A stretch of DNA of 64,000 nucleotides from Pseudomonas paralcaligenes (lineage in GTDB: Bacteria; Pseudomonadota; Gammaproteobacteria; Pseudomonadales; Pseudomonadaceae). Of this stretch, positions 45,704-54,046 are shown one piece after another (positions within the stretch are counted from its first letter, which is position 1; every line of letters begins with the position of its first letter). The translations under genes were made by a program, and so were the position numbers. Below the pieces are notes generated by a model. It did not search any database. It saw nothing but the letters and a program-made list of their open reading frames with translations, and was not told the DNA's origin. The stretch is taken from the NCBI RefSeq assembly GCF_019655855.1, contig NZ_BPFX01000003.1:434001-498000 (forward strand), given 5' to 3'.

Positions 45704-47425
45704 TCATTCGGCGACCGCCGGCTCCAGCCAGCTCAACGCCTTGGCCCGCGCCTGGCGCAGGTCGCGGGCGAAGGCGAGCCGCCCCGGCTCGCGGTGGATG
45801 CCGGCCCGGCGCAGCTTCAGGCGCAGGTTGGCCGAGGCGCCGCTGAGCACCAGGCCGACGCCCTGGCGGTGGTAGTCGCGCAGCACGTTTTCCAGGGCTG
45901 CCAGGGCGGTCATGTCGAGCATCGGCACCGCGCTCATCTCCACGATCACCACCTTCACCTCCGGGTTGAACCGGCGCAGCACGCTCAGGGCCTTCTCCGC
46001 CGCGCCGAAGAACAGCGGGCCGCGGATGCTGTAGGTCAGCACCGAGTCCGGCAGTTCTCCCAGCTGGCTCAGTTGCGGGCGCGGCAGCGGCCCGGCGTCG
46101 GTCAGCTCGCTCATGCGCTTGATGAACAGGCCGCAGGCCAGCAGCAGGCCGACGCCGACCGCCAGTACCATGTCGAACAGCACGGTCAGCACCAGGCAGG
46201 TCAGCAGCACCAGCACGTCGCTGCGCGGCGCGATGCGCAGGGTGTGGATGACGTGGTGCGGCTCGCTCATGTTCCACGCCACCATCAGCAGCAGGGCGGC
46301 CAGCGATGCCATTGGCAGCAGGCTGAACACCGGCGCGAGCAGCAGCATGGCCAGCAGCACCACGCCGGCGTGGATGATCGCGGAGAGCGGCGAGACGGCC
46401 CCGGCGCGCACGTTGGCGGCGGAACGGGCAATGGCGGCCGTGGCGGTGATGCCGCCGAACAGCGGCGCGACCAGGTTGCCCAGGCCCTGGCCGAGCAGCT
46501 CGCCGTTGGGATCGTGCTTGCTGCCGGTCATGCCGTCCGCCACCACGGCGCACAGCAGCGACTCGATGGCGCCGAGCATGGCGATGGCGAAGGCCGGCGC
46601 CAGCAGCTGGCGGATCAGCTCGAAGGACAGCACCAGCGGCTGGCCGTCCGGCCCCGGCAGCTGCCAGGGCCAGGCGAAGTCGGGCAGGAACGGCGGGATG
46701 CCGGGGTGGCTGACGCCGTCCAAGGTGTAGCTGAAGCGCTCGCCCAGGGTAGCCACCGGCAGGCCGGCGGCTTCCAGCAGCTGGGCGACCAGCACGCCCA
46801 CTGCCAGCGCCGCCAGGTGGCCGGGCACCTTCGGCACCAGCTTCGGCCAGATCAGCAGCGTGGCCAGGCTGGCGGCGGCGGTCAGGCCGTCGCCGGGGTG
46901 GAAGTCGGGCAGCGCCTCGGCGAGCAGCTCCAGCTGGTCGAGGAAGTGCTGCGGCGTGGCCGACAGCTGCAGGCCGAGCAGGTCCTTGATCTGCAGCACG
47001 GCGATGACGATGCCGATGCCGGCGGTGAAGCCCAGCGTCACCGGATAGGGCACGAACTCGATCAGCTTGCCGGCGCGCAGCAGGCCAAGGGCGATGAGGA
47101 TCGCCCCGGCGAGCATGGTGCACAGCAGCAGGCCGCCGAGGCCGTACTGCTGGCTGATCGGCAGCAGGATCACCACGAAGGCCGCCGTGGGGCCGGAAAT
47201 GTTGAAGCGCGAGCCGCCGGCCAGGGCGATCAGCGGCGCGGCCACCAGTACGGTGTACAGGCCGTGCTGCGGTGCCACGCCCACCGCAATGGCCAGGGCC
47301 ATGGCCAGCGGGATGGCGATGATGCCGACCGTCAGCCCCGCGATCAGGTCGCCGCGCAGGGCGTGCCGGGAATAGCCGACGGCCAGGACCTGGCGCCAGG
47401 CGGCGAACAGCGGAGGTAGAGACAT
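45704..47425 (-). CDS. SulP-family anion/dicarboxylate transporter with STAS domain (DauA-like)
   Basis: 573 aa. N-terminal SulP membrane domain of about 12-14 helices: HALRGDLIAGLTVGIIAIPLAMALAIAVG, GLYTVLVAAPLIALAGGSRFNISGPTAAF, and GSKHDPNGELLGQGLGNLVAPLFGGI. A C-terminal STAS domain (about 445-560) contains VVIVEMSAVPMLDMTALAALE. Related to E. coli DauA (succinate/C4-dicarboxylate) rather than to classic sulfate transporters, but the substrate is not proven. The ATG at 47425 follows GGAG at 8 nt. Confidence 0.88.
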   Translation of the reverse strand: MSLPPLFAAWRQVLAVGYSRHALRGDLIAGLTVGIIAIPLAMALAIAVGVAPQHGLYTVLVAAPLIALAGGSRFNISGPTAAFVVILLPISQQYGLGGLLLCTMLAGAILIALGLLRAGKLIEFVPYPVTLGFTAGIGIVIAVLQIKDLLGLQLSATPQHFLDQLELLAEALPDFHPGDGLTAAASLATLLIWPKLVPKVPGHLAALAVGVLVAQLLEAAGLPVATLGERFSYTLDGVSHPGIPPFLPDFAWPWQLPGPDGQPLVLSFELIRQLLAPAFAIAMLGAIESLLCAVVADGMTGSKHDPNGELLGQGLGNLVAPLFGGITATAAIARSAANVRAGAVSPLSAIIHAGVVLLAMLLLAPVFSLLPMASLAALLLMVAWNMSEPHHVIHTLRIAPRSDVLVLLTCLVLTVLFDMVLAVGVGLLLACGLFIKRMSELTDAGPLPRPQLSQLGELPDSVLTYSIRGPLFFGAAEKALSVLRRFNPEVKVVIVEMSAVPMLDMTALAALENVLRDYHRQGVGLVLSGASANLRLKLRRAGIHREPGRLAFARDLRQARAKALSWLEPAVAE

Positions 47426-47571
47426 CGCGGGGCTCCAGCGGGGACTGTGCGCATTATAGGGACGAAGGCCTCCGGCTTGCCCGGCTGGATGCGCTGCTTT
47501 AGTCGCGTTGAGCCGCGCCACGGGCGGGGGTAAACTGCCGGCCCCGTAATGCCCGCCAGCTGGAGAGCGTG

Positions 47572-47859
47572 ATGCGCAAAGACAAGAAACAGGTGATTGG
47601 CGAAGAGATCGGCGACGACGCGATCAAGCTGTTCCTCGCGGTCGAGCCGGCCGACGACACGCCGCCGTCCCTGCACAAGCTGGTCAAGGCCTACCGCAGC
47701 CTGCGCATCGACGACTTCGAGCGTTTCCTGACCTTCTTCAGGGAGGCAGGTTACGACCTCGACGCCCGGGATGCCAAGGGCAACGACTTCGTCGCCCTGA
47801 TCCAGGACCAGCGCCTGGCCGAGCCCTACATCGACGCGATAAAGGCGGCAAAAGCCTGA
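47572..47859 (+). CDS. Conserved small protein (PA4642-like)
   Basis: 95 aa, soluble, acidic/basic mixed: MRKDKKQVIGEEIGDDAIKL, then SLHKLVKAYRSLRIDDFERFL and AGYDLDARDAKGNDFVALI, with an ankyrin-like ring to the last part (GYDLDARDAKGND). GGAGAG 4 nt upstream supports ATG 47572. Its position between the base-salvage genes and mqo resembles the P. aeruginosa PA4640-PA4647 region as I recall it. Function unknown. Confidence 0.78.
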   Translation: MRKDKKQVIGEEIGDDAIKLFLAVEPADDTPPSLHKLVKAYRSLRIDDFERFLTFFREAGYDLDARDAKGNDFVALIQDQRLAEPYIDAIKAAKA

Positions 47860-48205
47860 CCTTCGTAGGAAAAATGACCGTCTGCCCCAGGTTCGTGCAT
47901 TTTTTGCGGCTGGGCGAGCGGCAATAGTGGTATCGTGCGCGCCGGAAAACTCCCGACCCGGCGCCCCTGCTGGGCTTGCGCGTCTGTCGCGCGCGGGCGG
48001 GAAGTGAAGAATTGAACGCGCGGGCTGCCCACAGGCAGTCCACGCCGGACGAGGTTGCTCGGCATCGATCAGGCCAAGTCATCGGCCATGGTACGAGCCC
48101 TCCGAAGCTCCAGACACTTGTCTGGCTGTCAGTGATTAGACGCCGATGCGTGGCTCAAAAGGCCGATGCCAGCGGCTTGGTACTGCAGATCTTGGAGAAG
48201 CGTTA
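47860..48205 (+). other. 346-bp leader region before mqo
   Basis: No gene is supported. A TTTTTTGCGG...AATAGTGG...TATCGT stretch at 47901-47937 could contain the promoter, which would give mqo a long 5' UTR. No known riboswitch was recognised. GGAGAAG just before 48206 is the mqo ribosome-binding site. Confidence 0.45.
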
Positions 48206-49690
48206 ATGACGCAAGTCAATCACGAAACTGTGGATGTGCTGCTGGTCGGCGCCGGCATCATGAGCGCCACCCTGGCGGTGCTGCTCAAGGAGCTGGACCC
48301 GAGCCTCAAGCTGGAGATCGCCGAGCTGCGTTCCTCCGGCGCCATCGAGAGTTCCAACCCGTGGAACAACGCCGGCACCGGTCACGCCGGCCTCTGCGAG
48401 CTGAACTACACGCCGCAGGCGGCGGACGGTTCGATCGACATCAAGAAGGCCGTGCAGATCAACGCACAGTTCGAGGTTTCCCGGCAGTTCTGGTCCCACC
48501 TGGCCGGCAAGGAAGGCTTCGGTTCGCCGCGCAGCTTCATCAATTCCGTGCCGCACATGAGCTTCGTGCGTGGCGAGAAGGATGTCGGTTTCCTCAAGAA
48601 GCGCCATGAACTGCTCAGCCAGCATCATGCCTTCGAGAACATGGAGTACACCGAGGACCGGGCCGTCATGGCCGACTGGATGCCGCTGATGATGGAAGGC
48701 CGCGACCCGGCCGAACGCATCGCCGCGACCCGCGCCGGCAACGGCACCGACGTCAACTTCGGCGCGCTGACCAACCAGTTGCTGCAGTTCCTCTCCGCCC
48801 AGGGCGGCACCACCCTCAGCTACAGCCAGAAGGTCACCGGCCTGGCGCGCAGCGGCGAGGGCTGGACCGCCCAGATCAAGAACACCAAGACCGGCGAGCA
48901 GCGCGAGATCGGCGCGCGCTTCGTCTTCCTCGGCGCCGGCGGCGGCGCGCTGCCGCTGCTGCAGATGTCCGGCATCCCGGAAGGCAAGGGCTTCGGCGGC
49001 TTCCCGGTGAGCGGCCAGTGGCTGCGCTGCGACAACCCCGAGGTGGTCAAGCAGCACCAGGCCAAGGTCTACAGCCAGGCCGAGGTGGGCGCGCCGCCCA
49101 TGTCCGTGCCGCACCTGGACACCCGCGTGGTGGACGGCAAGACCTCGCTGCTGTTCGGCCCCTACGCCGGCTTCACCACCAAGTTCCTCAAGTTCGGCTC
49201 GTTCCTCGACCTGCCGCTGTCGGTGCGTCCGAGCAACATCGGCCCGATGCTGGCCGTGGCCCGCGACAACATGGCCCTGACCCGCTACCTGATCAAGGAA
49301 GTGCTGCAGTCGCCGGAGCAGCGCCTGGAGTCCCTGCGCAAGTTCTACCCGAACGTGAAGGCCGAGGACTGGCGCCTGGAGATCGCCGGCCAGCGCGTGC
49401 AGATCATCAAGAAGGACGCCAAGAAGGGCGGCATCCTGCAGTTCGGCACCGAGCTGGTGGCGGCCGAGGACGGCTCCATCGCCGCGCTGCTCGGCGCCTC
49501 GCCGGGCGCCTCGGTGACCGTGTCGATCATGCTCAACCTGATCGAGCGCTGCTTCGCCGACAAGGCCCGGGGCGAGTGGGCCGCCAGGCTCGCGGAAATC
49601 TTCCCGGCGCGCGAGAAGGCGCTGGAAGACGATGCCGAGCTGTATCGTTCGGTCGCCGAGCGGTGCTCCAAGGCCTTGCAGCTCGCCTGA
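48206..49690 (+). CDS. mqo: Malate:quinone oxidoreductase
   Basis: 494-aa peripheral membrane flavoprotein. The FAD Rossmann motif [14 protein letters not shown] lies near the N-terminus, followed by the Mqo blocks [23 protein letters not shown] (split here: [15 protein letters not shown]), [17 protein letters not shown] and the [20 protein letters not shown] region. It oxidises L-malate to oxaloacetate and passes electrons to quinone, the main malate dehydrogenase route in pseudomonads. The ATG at 48206 fits the family length. A terminator follows. Confidence 0.96.
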   Translation: MTQVNHETVDVLLVGAGIMSATLAVLLKELDPSLKLEIAELRSSGAIESSNPWNNAGTGHAGLCELNYTPQAADGSIDIKKAVQINAQFEVSRQFWSHLAGKEGFGSPRSFINSVPHMSFVRGEKDVGFLKKRHELLSQHHAFENMEYTEDRAVMADWMPLMMEGRDPAERIAATRAGNGTDVNFGALTNQLLQFLSAQGGTTLSYSQKVTGLARSGEGWTAQIKNTKTGEQREIGARFVFLGAGGGALPLLQMSGIPEGKGFGGFPVSGQWLRCDNPEVVKQHQAKVYSQAEVGAPPMSVPHLDTRVVDGKTSLLFGPYAGFTTKFLKFGSFLDLPLSVRPSNIGPMLAVARDNMALTRYLIKEVLQSPEQRLESLRKFYPNVKAEDWRLEIAGQRVQIIKKDAKKGGILQFGTELVAAEDGSIAALLGASPGASVTVSIMLNLIERCFADKARGEWAARLAEIFPAREKALEDDAELYRSVAERCSKALQLA

Positions 49691-49728
49691 GTGTCGTAGG
49701 GCGGGTGCAACTCGCGTGTTGCCCCCTG

Positions 49729-49755
49729 AAAAAAGCCGCCCTCGGGCGGCTTTTT
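49729..49755. terminator. Intrinsic terminator after mqo
   Basis: AAAAAAGCCGCC, CTCG loop, GGCGGCTTTTT (stem 49735-49740 with 49745-49750). It lies 38 bp after the mqo stop and works in both directions. Confidence 0.88.
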
Positions 49756-49802
49756 CGTTGGCGATGTTCCCGTTGGATGTTGTAGTGCTGCTCTGAGCCC
49801 TT

Positions 49803-49893
49803 CTGGATCCCCGCCTGCGCGGGGATGACGGTTTCGGAAGAAATTAGAAATTCCACCCCCTGCCTCGTCATTCCCGCGCAGGCGGGGATCCAG
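49803..49893. repeat. GTCATTCCCGCG-type inverted repeat, copy 2
   Basis: Arms 49803-49830 (CTGGATCCCCGCCTGCGCGG...) and 49866-49893 are complementary at 27 of 28 positions around a 35-nt AT-rich centre. It is the clearest copy of the family that is also at 25547 and 51369. It lies in the 286-bp gap after mqo, which also holds a GGGCGGGTG half-module (about 49698) and a GGGGACATAGCC element end (49952-49963). Confidence 0.9.
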
Positions 49894-49976
49894 AGGCAGG
49901 CAGCTGCAGCGTTCAGCTAGAGGGGCTTGACCGCGCGATGTGTAGGGCAGGGGACATAGCCTTTTCGTTGCCGGCC

Positions 49977-50210
49977 TCAGGCGGCCAGCGCCGGGCTCGG
50001 GCGCGTGCCGACGCGGCGCGGGGTGACCAGCACGTCCAGCGGCAGCGCCTGGCCCAGCCATTGGGTGCGAAGCTCGCGCACCTCCACCCAGCCCGGTTCG
50101 CCCGGCAGCTCGCGGGCCTCGCGCAGGGCGCGGCAGGTGCCCGAGGCATCCAGCAGGGCGAAGCGGCGCATCGGCGCGCGTGGCATGAGCAGCGACCACA
50201 GACTCATCAT
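49977..50210 (-). CDS. Small conserved hypothetical protein
   Basis: 77 aa starting MMSLWSLLMPRAPMRRFALL, with a LDASGTCRALREARELPGEP middle and TQWLGQALPLDVLVTPRRVG. GGAGG lies about 8 nt before the first ATG (50210). Composition is protein-like and the ribosome-binding site is strong, so I accept it, but no family is recognised. It is divergent from the YajG lipoprotein gene. Confidence 0.65.
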   Translation of the reverse strand: MMSLWSLLMPRAPMRRFALLDASGTCRALREARELPGEPGWVEVRELRTQWLGQALPLDVLVTPRRVGTRPSPALAA

Positions 50211-50375
50211 GGGGCAATCCTCCAGGGCGACAGCAGCCTTATCGCACGCCGAGGTGACAGGGCCGTGACAGGAACCGCCCGGCTGCGGCGGAGGTCAGAA
50301 ACACAGCTGTCGACGCAAGCGGAGCGGCAGGTATACTGCCGCGCATTTTCCGCCGCCACCTTTCTGGAGATCGTC

Positions 50376-50963
50376 ATGAAGAAACATCTGCTGTTCGGTC
50401 TGGTAGCCGCACTCGGCGTCGCGTTGGTCGGTTGTGCCCACAGCCCCCAGCAGCTGCGTCCGCAGCCCAAGCTCACCGTGGCGCTGGTGCCCGTCGGCCA
50501 GGGCCAGCCGGTGGTGGTGCGCGTGGTCGATGGCCGCGCCTCGCCGGTGCTCGGTACCCGCGGCGGTCTGTACCCGGAGACCAGCAACATCAGTGTGCAG
50601 TCCCAGGACATCCTGCCGCGCCTGCAGGCCGAGGCCGAGGCGGCAGTGCGCCTGCTGGGCTTCACCCCCAGCCCCAACGCCTACAACGCCCCGCAGCTGA
50701 CCCTGACCCTGGCCGACCTCAAGTACCAGTCGCCGAAGGAAGGCTCCTATGTCACCGAGGCCGACATCAGCGCCAGCATCCGCGCCGACGTGCAGAACAG
50801 CGCGCGCCGCTACAGCGGCCGCTACGGCGCCTCGTTGAACCAGCGCTTCGGCATGGCGCCGAACCAGGAGACCAACACCAAGCTGGTGTCCGACGTGCTG
50901 AGCGACGCGCTCACCCGCGCCTTCAAGGACCCGACCATCGGCCAGATGCTCGGCCAGCAGTAA
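50376..50963 (+). CDS. YajG-family lipoprotein
   Basis: 195 aa. A lipoprotein signal with lipobox LVGC puts the lipid-bearing Cys at residue 20. The mature part matches YajG: VRVVDGRASPVLGTRGG, LQAEAEAAVRLLGFTPSP, LTLTLADLKYQSPKEG, VLSDALTRAFKDPTIGQML. YajG proteins are outer-membrane lipoproteins of uncertain function. Residues after Cys20 are A-H-S, not Asp, which favours outer-membrane sorting. A terminator follows at once. Confidence 0.9.
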   Translation: MKKHLLFGLVAALGVALVGCAHSPQQLRPQPKLTVALVPVGQGQPVVVRVVDGRASPVLGTRGGLYPETSNISVQSQDILPRLQAEAEAAVRLLGFTPSPNAYNAPQLTLTLADLKYQSPKEGSYVTEADISASIRADVQNSARRYSGRYGASLNQRFGMAPNQETNTKLVSDVLSDALTRAFKDPTIGQMLGQQ

Positions 50964-50974
50964 GCGCCTCCCAT

Positions 50975-51003
50975 AAAAAAGCCCGGCACATGCCGGGCTT
51001 TTT
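50975..51003. terminator. Intrinsic terminator after the lipoprotein gene
   Basis: AAAAAA, GCCCGGCA (50981-50988), CA, TGCCGGGC (50991-50998), TTTTT. It lies 12 bp after the stop codon and is the start of an 860-bp gene-free stretch (50964-51823) packed with repeats. Confidence 0.9.
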
Positions 51004-51006
51004 ATG

Positions 51007-51119
51007 GCTATGTCCACGTTTTTTGCACACCTTGTGGGAGCGGATTTATCCGCGAATTTCGCGGCCAAGGCCGCTCCCACAGAAGCGATTGCGTCGCCAA
51101 CACATAACGAGGACATAGC
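51007..51119 (+). mobile_element. MITE-like element, copy B (113 bp) with 9-bp terminal inverted repeats
   Basis: It begins GCTATGTCC (51007-51015) and ends GGACATAGC (51111-51119), an exact inverted pair. Inside is the REP hairpin 51034-51080 (GTGGGAGCGGATTTATCCGC... to CCGCTCCCAC). It is followed by AAAAAA and a second, partial inverted element end (GCTATATCCCCGTTGCGTG from 51127). No coding capacity, so it would need a transposase supplied in trans. Confidence 0.65.
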
Positions 51120-51368
51120 GAAAAAAGCTATATCCCCGTTGCGTGTTGCAGACGAAGCGGCCTGCCTGGAGCCCGTAGGGTTGTTGGGCCACAGGCCGTA
51201 ACCCACCAGCGCAATCGACCGTGGCACCACGGTGGGTTACGCCGTCAAACGGCTAACCACCCTACGCGTTGCGCGAGCAAGCCCCTCTATCTGAACACTG
51301 CGGCTGCCTGCCCCTGGATTATTCCCCTTCGGGCCAGCGCAAGCGCTGTTCAACGATTCAGCTGCTGT

Positions 51369-51439
51369 CCCGCCTGCGCGGGAATGACGGTTTCGGAAGC
51401 AATTCCATCCCCCTACCTCGTCATCCCCGCGCAGGCGGG
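51369..51439. repeat. GTCATTCCCGCG-type inverted repeat, copy 3
   Basis: Arms 51369-51389 (CCCGCCTGCGCGGGAATGAC...) and 51419-51439 pair almost completely. The centre, GGTTTCGGAAGCAATTCC, resembles the centre of the copy at 49803. Confidence 0.85.
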
Positions 51440-51493
51440 GATCCAGAAGGGGTCAGGGCACTACAACATCTGACGGGGATATTGCCTTTTTAT

Positions 51494-51616
51494 GGCCATG
51501 CCCAGGCTGGTTGTTGCACACCTTGTGGGAGCGGATTTATCCGCGAATTTCGCGGCCAATCGGAATGTCGCCCAGCCGCTCCCACAGAAGCAGGATTGCG
51601 CCACCAACGTAACCGA
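51494..51616 (+). mobile_element. MITE-like element, copy C (about 123 bp)
   Basis: Starts GGCCATGCCC and ends in the CACCAACGTAACCGATCC region. The inner hairpin 51525-51585 is the reverse complement of 44953-45013 with only a few differences, and both copies keep the same flanking GCACACCTT and AGCAGGAT-GCGCCACCAAC. The ends are less well preserved than in copy B. Confidence 0.6.
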
Positions 51617-51639
51617 TCCTGCTTGGTAGGAGCGGTCTG

Positions 51640-51818
51640 GCGGTGGTCCGCAAACAAGGGCAGCGTAGCGAGTCAAGTGAGTCGCCCGGGAGGGTGAGGC
51701 CAGAAGCAGCAGGCCACTCGGCCACCTGCTTAACGACGGAGCACCCACAGAGACCGCCCCGGATTTCATCCGGGCTACGATCAATTGCCGGTGCATCGGT
51801 GCGCACGGCGCACCCTAC
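51640..51818. repeat. Composite Pseudomonas intergenic repeat, copy 3
   Basis: It shares GTAGCGAGTCAAGTGA-TCGCCCGGGAGGG (51664-51697) with 42587-42617, the CCCGGATTTCATCCGGG palindrome (51758-51774) and the GGTGCGCACGGCGCACC module (51798-51814). It is a middle-sized version of the element at 42250-42745. It ends 6 bp before the small gene at 51824. Confidence 0.75.
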
Positions 51819-51823
51819 AGCGT

Positions 51824-52030
51824 TCAGGCCGCCTCGGCGTACAGCTCAGGCAGGCTGAAGCCGGTGCGCTCGTCGATGTCCGGCAGGTCGTAGTGCTCGT
51901 GGCCGCCCAGGGCGCAGTAGACCAGCCAGTGATGGTCCTGCACGTTGATGGAAAGTTCGTCCACCACCGCCTCCACTTCGTCCAGGGAGTCGATGAGGTA
52001 GTCGTGGTCAACCGGTTGCGGGTTCAGCAT
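51824..52030 (-). CDS. Small acidic conserved protein
   Basis: 68 aa, strongly acidic: MLNPQPVDHDYLIDSLDEVE, then AVVDELSINVQDHHWLVYCA and HYDLPDIDERTGFSLPELYAEA. GGAGGA at 6 nt before the ATG is an excellent ribosome-binding site. No transmembrane segment. I do not recognise the family; a P. aeruginosa counterpart probably exists in the same neighbourhood. Confidence 0.75.
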   Translation of the reverse strand: MLNPQPVDHDYLIDSLDEVEAVVDELSINVQDHHWLVYCALGGHEHYDLPDIDERTGFSLPELYAEAA

Positions 52031-52372
52031 GGCGGGTCCTCCGCTGTTATGGATATTGCTCCGTCACGTCAGTGACCGATGAGTCACAGATGGAGAGACA
52101 AACCCTAGGCCAGGTTGGTGACGTTTTTCAGACAGATTCGCGATTAGTCCTGTCGCTCGTCGGAAACGGAACTTATAACCCGCACGCTTCCAGTAGACTG
52201 CCGCCCGCCGCAGCCGCGCCCTGGCGCCGATCCAGCGAAACACCGCCTCGTTCTGGTGCGCCGACGAAAGGCTGCAAGGTTGGCGCCAGAGCCTCCGGGC
52301 CGCTCATGCCCGCTGCTGGTGCCGGTGTTTTCCTGTCGATGGTGCATCGTTTTCGTCGTTGAGGTGATTCGC
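52031..52372. other. Divergent promoter region
   Basis: 342 bp without a gene, between two divergent small genes. It contains the dyad GTCAC-GTCA-GTGAC (52063-52076), a possible operator for the minus-strand gene. A TTATAAC (about 52173-52179) could be a -10 element for the plus-strand gene. No REP modules are present here. Confidence 0.4.
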
Positions 52373-52651
52373 GTGTCCCTGCAGTACCTCTGGAACCTGT
52401 TTTCGACCTACCCCGCCCAAGTGCTCAACGGTCTGGCCCTGTTCTTCGCCCTGGCCGGCGGCTGGCTGCTGCTCGCCACCCGGCTGCGCGAGCAGCGTGC
52501 CGGCGTGCGCTTGGCCTCCGATGCCGAGCTGGACGCCGACGCCAGCCTGCTGGACGAGCGCACCCAGCGCATCAACCGTTTCTTCTACGCCTTCGGCGGC
52601 GCCACCCTGGCGGGCGCGCTGGCGCTGTCCTGGTTCAGCACCGGCTTCTGA
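52373..52651 (+). CDS. Small membrane protein
   Basis: 92 aa. GTG 52373 with GAGG 8 nt upstream; the frame is open before it but not protein-like. Two hydrophobic segments (about 13-34 and 71-88) flank a hydrophilic loop, REQRAGVRLASDAELDADAS. The C-terminus is LSWFSTGF. No family recognised. A bidirectional terminator follows. Confidence 0.75.
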   Translation: MSLQYLWNLFSTYPAQVLNGLALFFALAGGWLLLATRLREQRAGVRLASDAELDADASLLDERTQRINRFFYAFGGATLAGALALSWFSTGF

Positions 52652-52666
52652 TTCATCCCGCGCAAA

Positions 52667-52698
52667 CGAAAACGGCAGCCCTGGGCTGCCGTTTTCGC
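52667..52698. terminator. Bidirectional terminator
   Basis: Perfect 15-bp arms: CGAAAACGGCAGCCC (52667-52681), TG, GGGCTGCCGTTTTCG (52684-52698). It serves both the small membrane protein gene and the converging acyltransferase gene. Confidence 0.9.
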
Positions 52699-52711
52699 AT
52701 GTGGGCGCCGC

Positions 52712-53878
52712 TCAGAGCGGCAGGCCGGCCCTGACCCGGTACTGGTTGCGCACCGGCGTGGCGTACTGGCGGATCAGCCAGGGACGCTGCTCGGCGGGGC
52801 AGGCGGCCATGCGCCGCTGCCATTCGGCGCGGGCGGCGGCCACCTCGGCGGTGGGGAACTGCTGCTCGGCCGTCGGCACCTGCAGCGCGGGGTCGCGTTC
52901 CTCCCACTCGGCGTAGGCCAGGTAGTGCACCGGGAACAGCCGGTAGCCGCCGAGGATGTGGCGATCCATCAGCGCCGCCAGCTGCTTGGCATCCTCGAAG
53001 CCCTCGCGCACCGGCGCGCCGAACTGCACGTGGACGCGGCCCTTGTAGCCGGTGATGCCGAGGGCGATGCTGGCGTCGTCCTCGCCCGGGGCCTTCTCGT
53101 AGCTACCGGTGGTGGCGCGGATCTGCAGCTCGCGGGCCTTGGCCAGGTCGCAGGGGTCGTACTCGTAGCTGATCGACACCGGGATCAGGTTGAGCGCCGC
53201 CAGGGCCTCGGCGAACGGCTCGTCCTTGCGGCTCATGTGGAACATCTTGAGGATCGCCGAGTCGGTGCGGTCGTCGCCGTCCTTGGCTCGGCCCTCGGCC
53301 TGGGCGATCCAGATCGAGTGGCCTTCCTCGCGGATGGAGTGGTTGATGTAGGCCGACAGCAGCTGGAAGGCCGCCAGCTTCTCGCGCCGCCCCGCCACGT
53401 TGCGGTGCACGATGAAGCTCTTGTTCAGGCGCATCAGGTCGCTGACGAAGGGGCGCTGCAGCAGGTTGTCGCCGATGGCGATGCGCGGTGTCGGCAGTTC
53501 GGCGTGGAACACCGCGTAGTTGACGAAGGCCGGGTCCATCACGATGTCGCGGTGGTTGGCCATGAACAGGTAGGGCGCGCCCGCCTTCAACTGCTCCAGC
53601 CCGGCGAAGGTGATGCCGTCGGTAGCGCGCTCCACGGTGCGGTCGATGTAGGGCTCGATGCGCGCCTGCAGGGCGTCCACCGATTCGATGCCCGCCGTCT
53701 CGCGGCGCAGGCGATGGGCGATGAGGGGCTTGAGCAGCCAGCCGAAAGGCCCGGCCAGGCGCGGGAAGCGGAAGCGGGTGAGGATGCCGAGGAAGGTGTC
53801 GTCGCTCAACAGGCGCGCCAGTACGGCGGGGACTTCGTGGTCGGCGTAGGGTCGGATCGAATCGAATTCGCCCATCAT
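52712..53878 (-). CDS. 1-acyl-sn-glycerol-3-phosphate acyltransferase-family protein
   Basis: 388 aa. The PlsC-type acyltransferase motif NHRDIVMD (HX4D) lies near residue 105. Block III-like AEGRAKDG follows, with HSIWIAQAEGR and LIPVSISYEYDPCD. It is longer than PlsC (about 240 aa), with extra N- and C-terminal segments, and lacks obvious TM helices. It resembles a pseudomonad family annotated as acyltransferase. It probably acts on membrane lipids at the cytoplasmic face. ATG 53878 or 53875 could be used; neither has a strong ribosome-binding site. Confidence 0.8.
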   Translation of the reverse strand: MMGEFDSIRPYADHEVPAVLARLLSDDTFLGILTRFRFPRLAGPFGWLLKPLIAHRLRRETAGIESVDALQARIEPYIDRTVERATDGITFAGLEQLKAGAPYLFMANHRDIVMDPAFVNYAVFHAELPTPRIAIGDNLLQRPFVSDLMRLNKSFIVHRNVAGRREKLAAFQLLSAYINHSIREEGHSIWIAQAEGRAKDGDDRTDSAILKMFHMSRKDEPFAEALAALNLIPVSISYEYDPCDLAKARELQIRATTGSYEKAPGEDDASIALGITGYKGRVHVQFGAPVREGFEDAKQLAALMDRHILGGYRLFPVHYLAYAEWEERDPALQVPTAEQQFPTAEVAAARAEWQRRMAACPAEQRPWLIRQYATPVRNQYRVRAGLPL

Positions 53879-54046
53879 GTTCTCGTGGTCAGGCTGCTCG
53901 GAAGGCCCATCGCGGGCTGGCAAATAGGCCGGCGATTATAAGGCCAATCGCGCCTCCGGGCGGAGGGTTCCGCATGCTTCGTGCCTGGCAACGAGTCGAT
54001 TGGCACGCGCCAGTGGGCGCAGATCGAGTGGGAAGGTGGCGTTGTT

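Noticed and set aside
50964..51823. Possible CRISPR-like array suggested by many palindromes
   Set aside because: Units are of different families, unequal length and spacing, and mixed orientation; no direct repeat-spacer periodicity and no cas genes.
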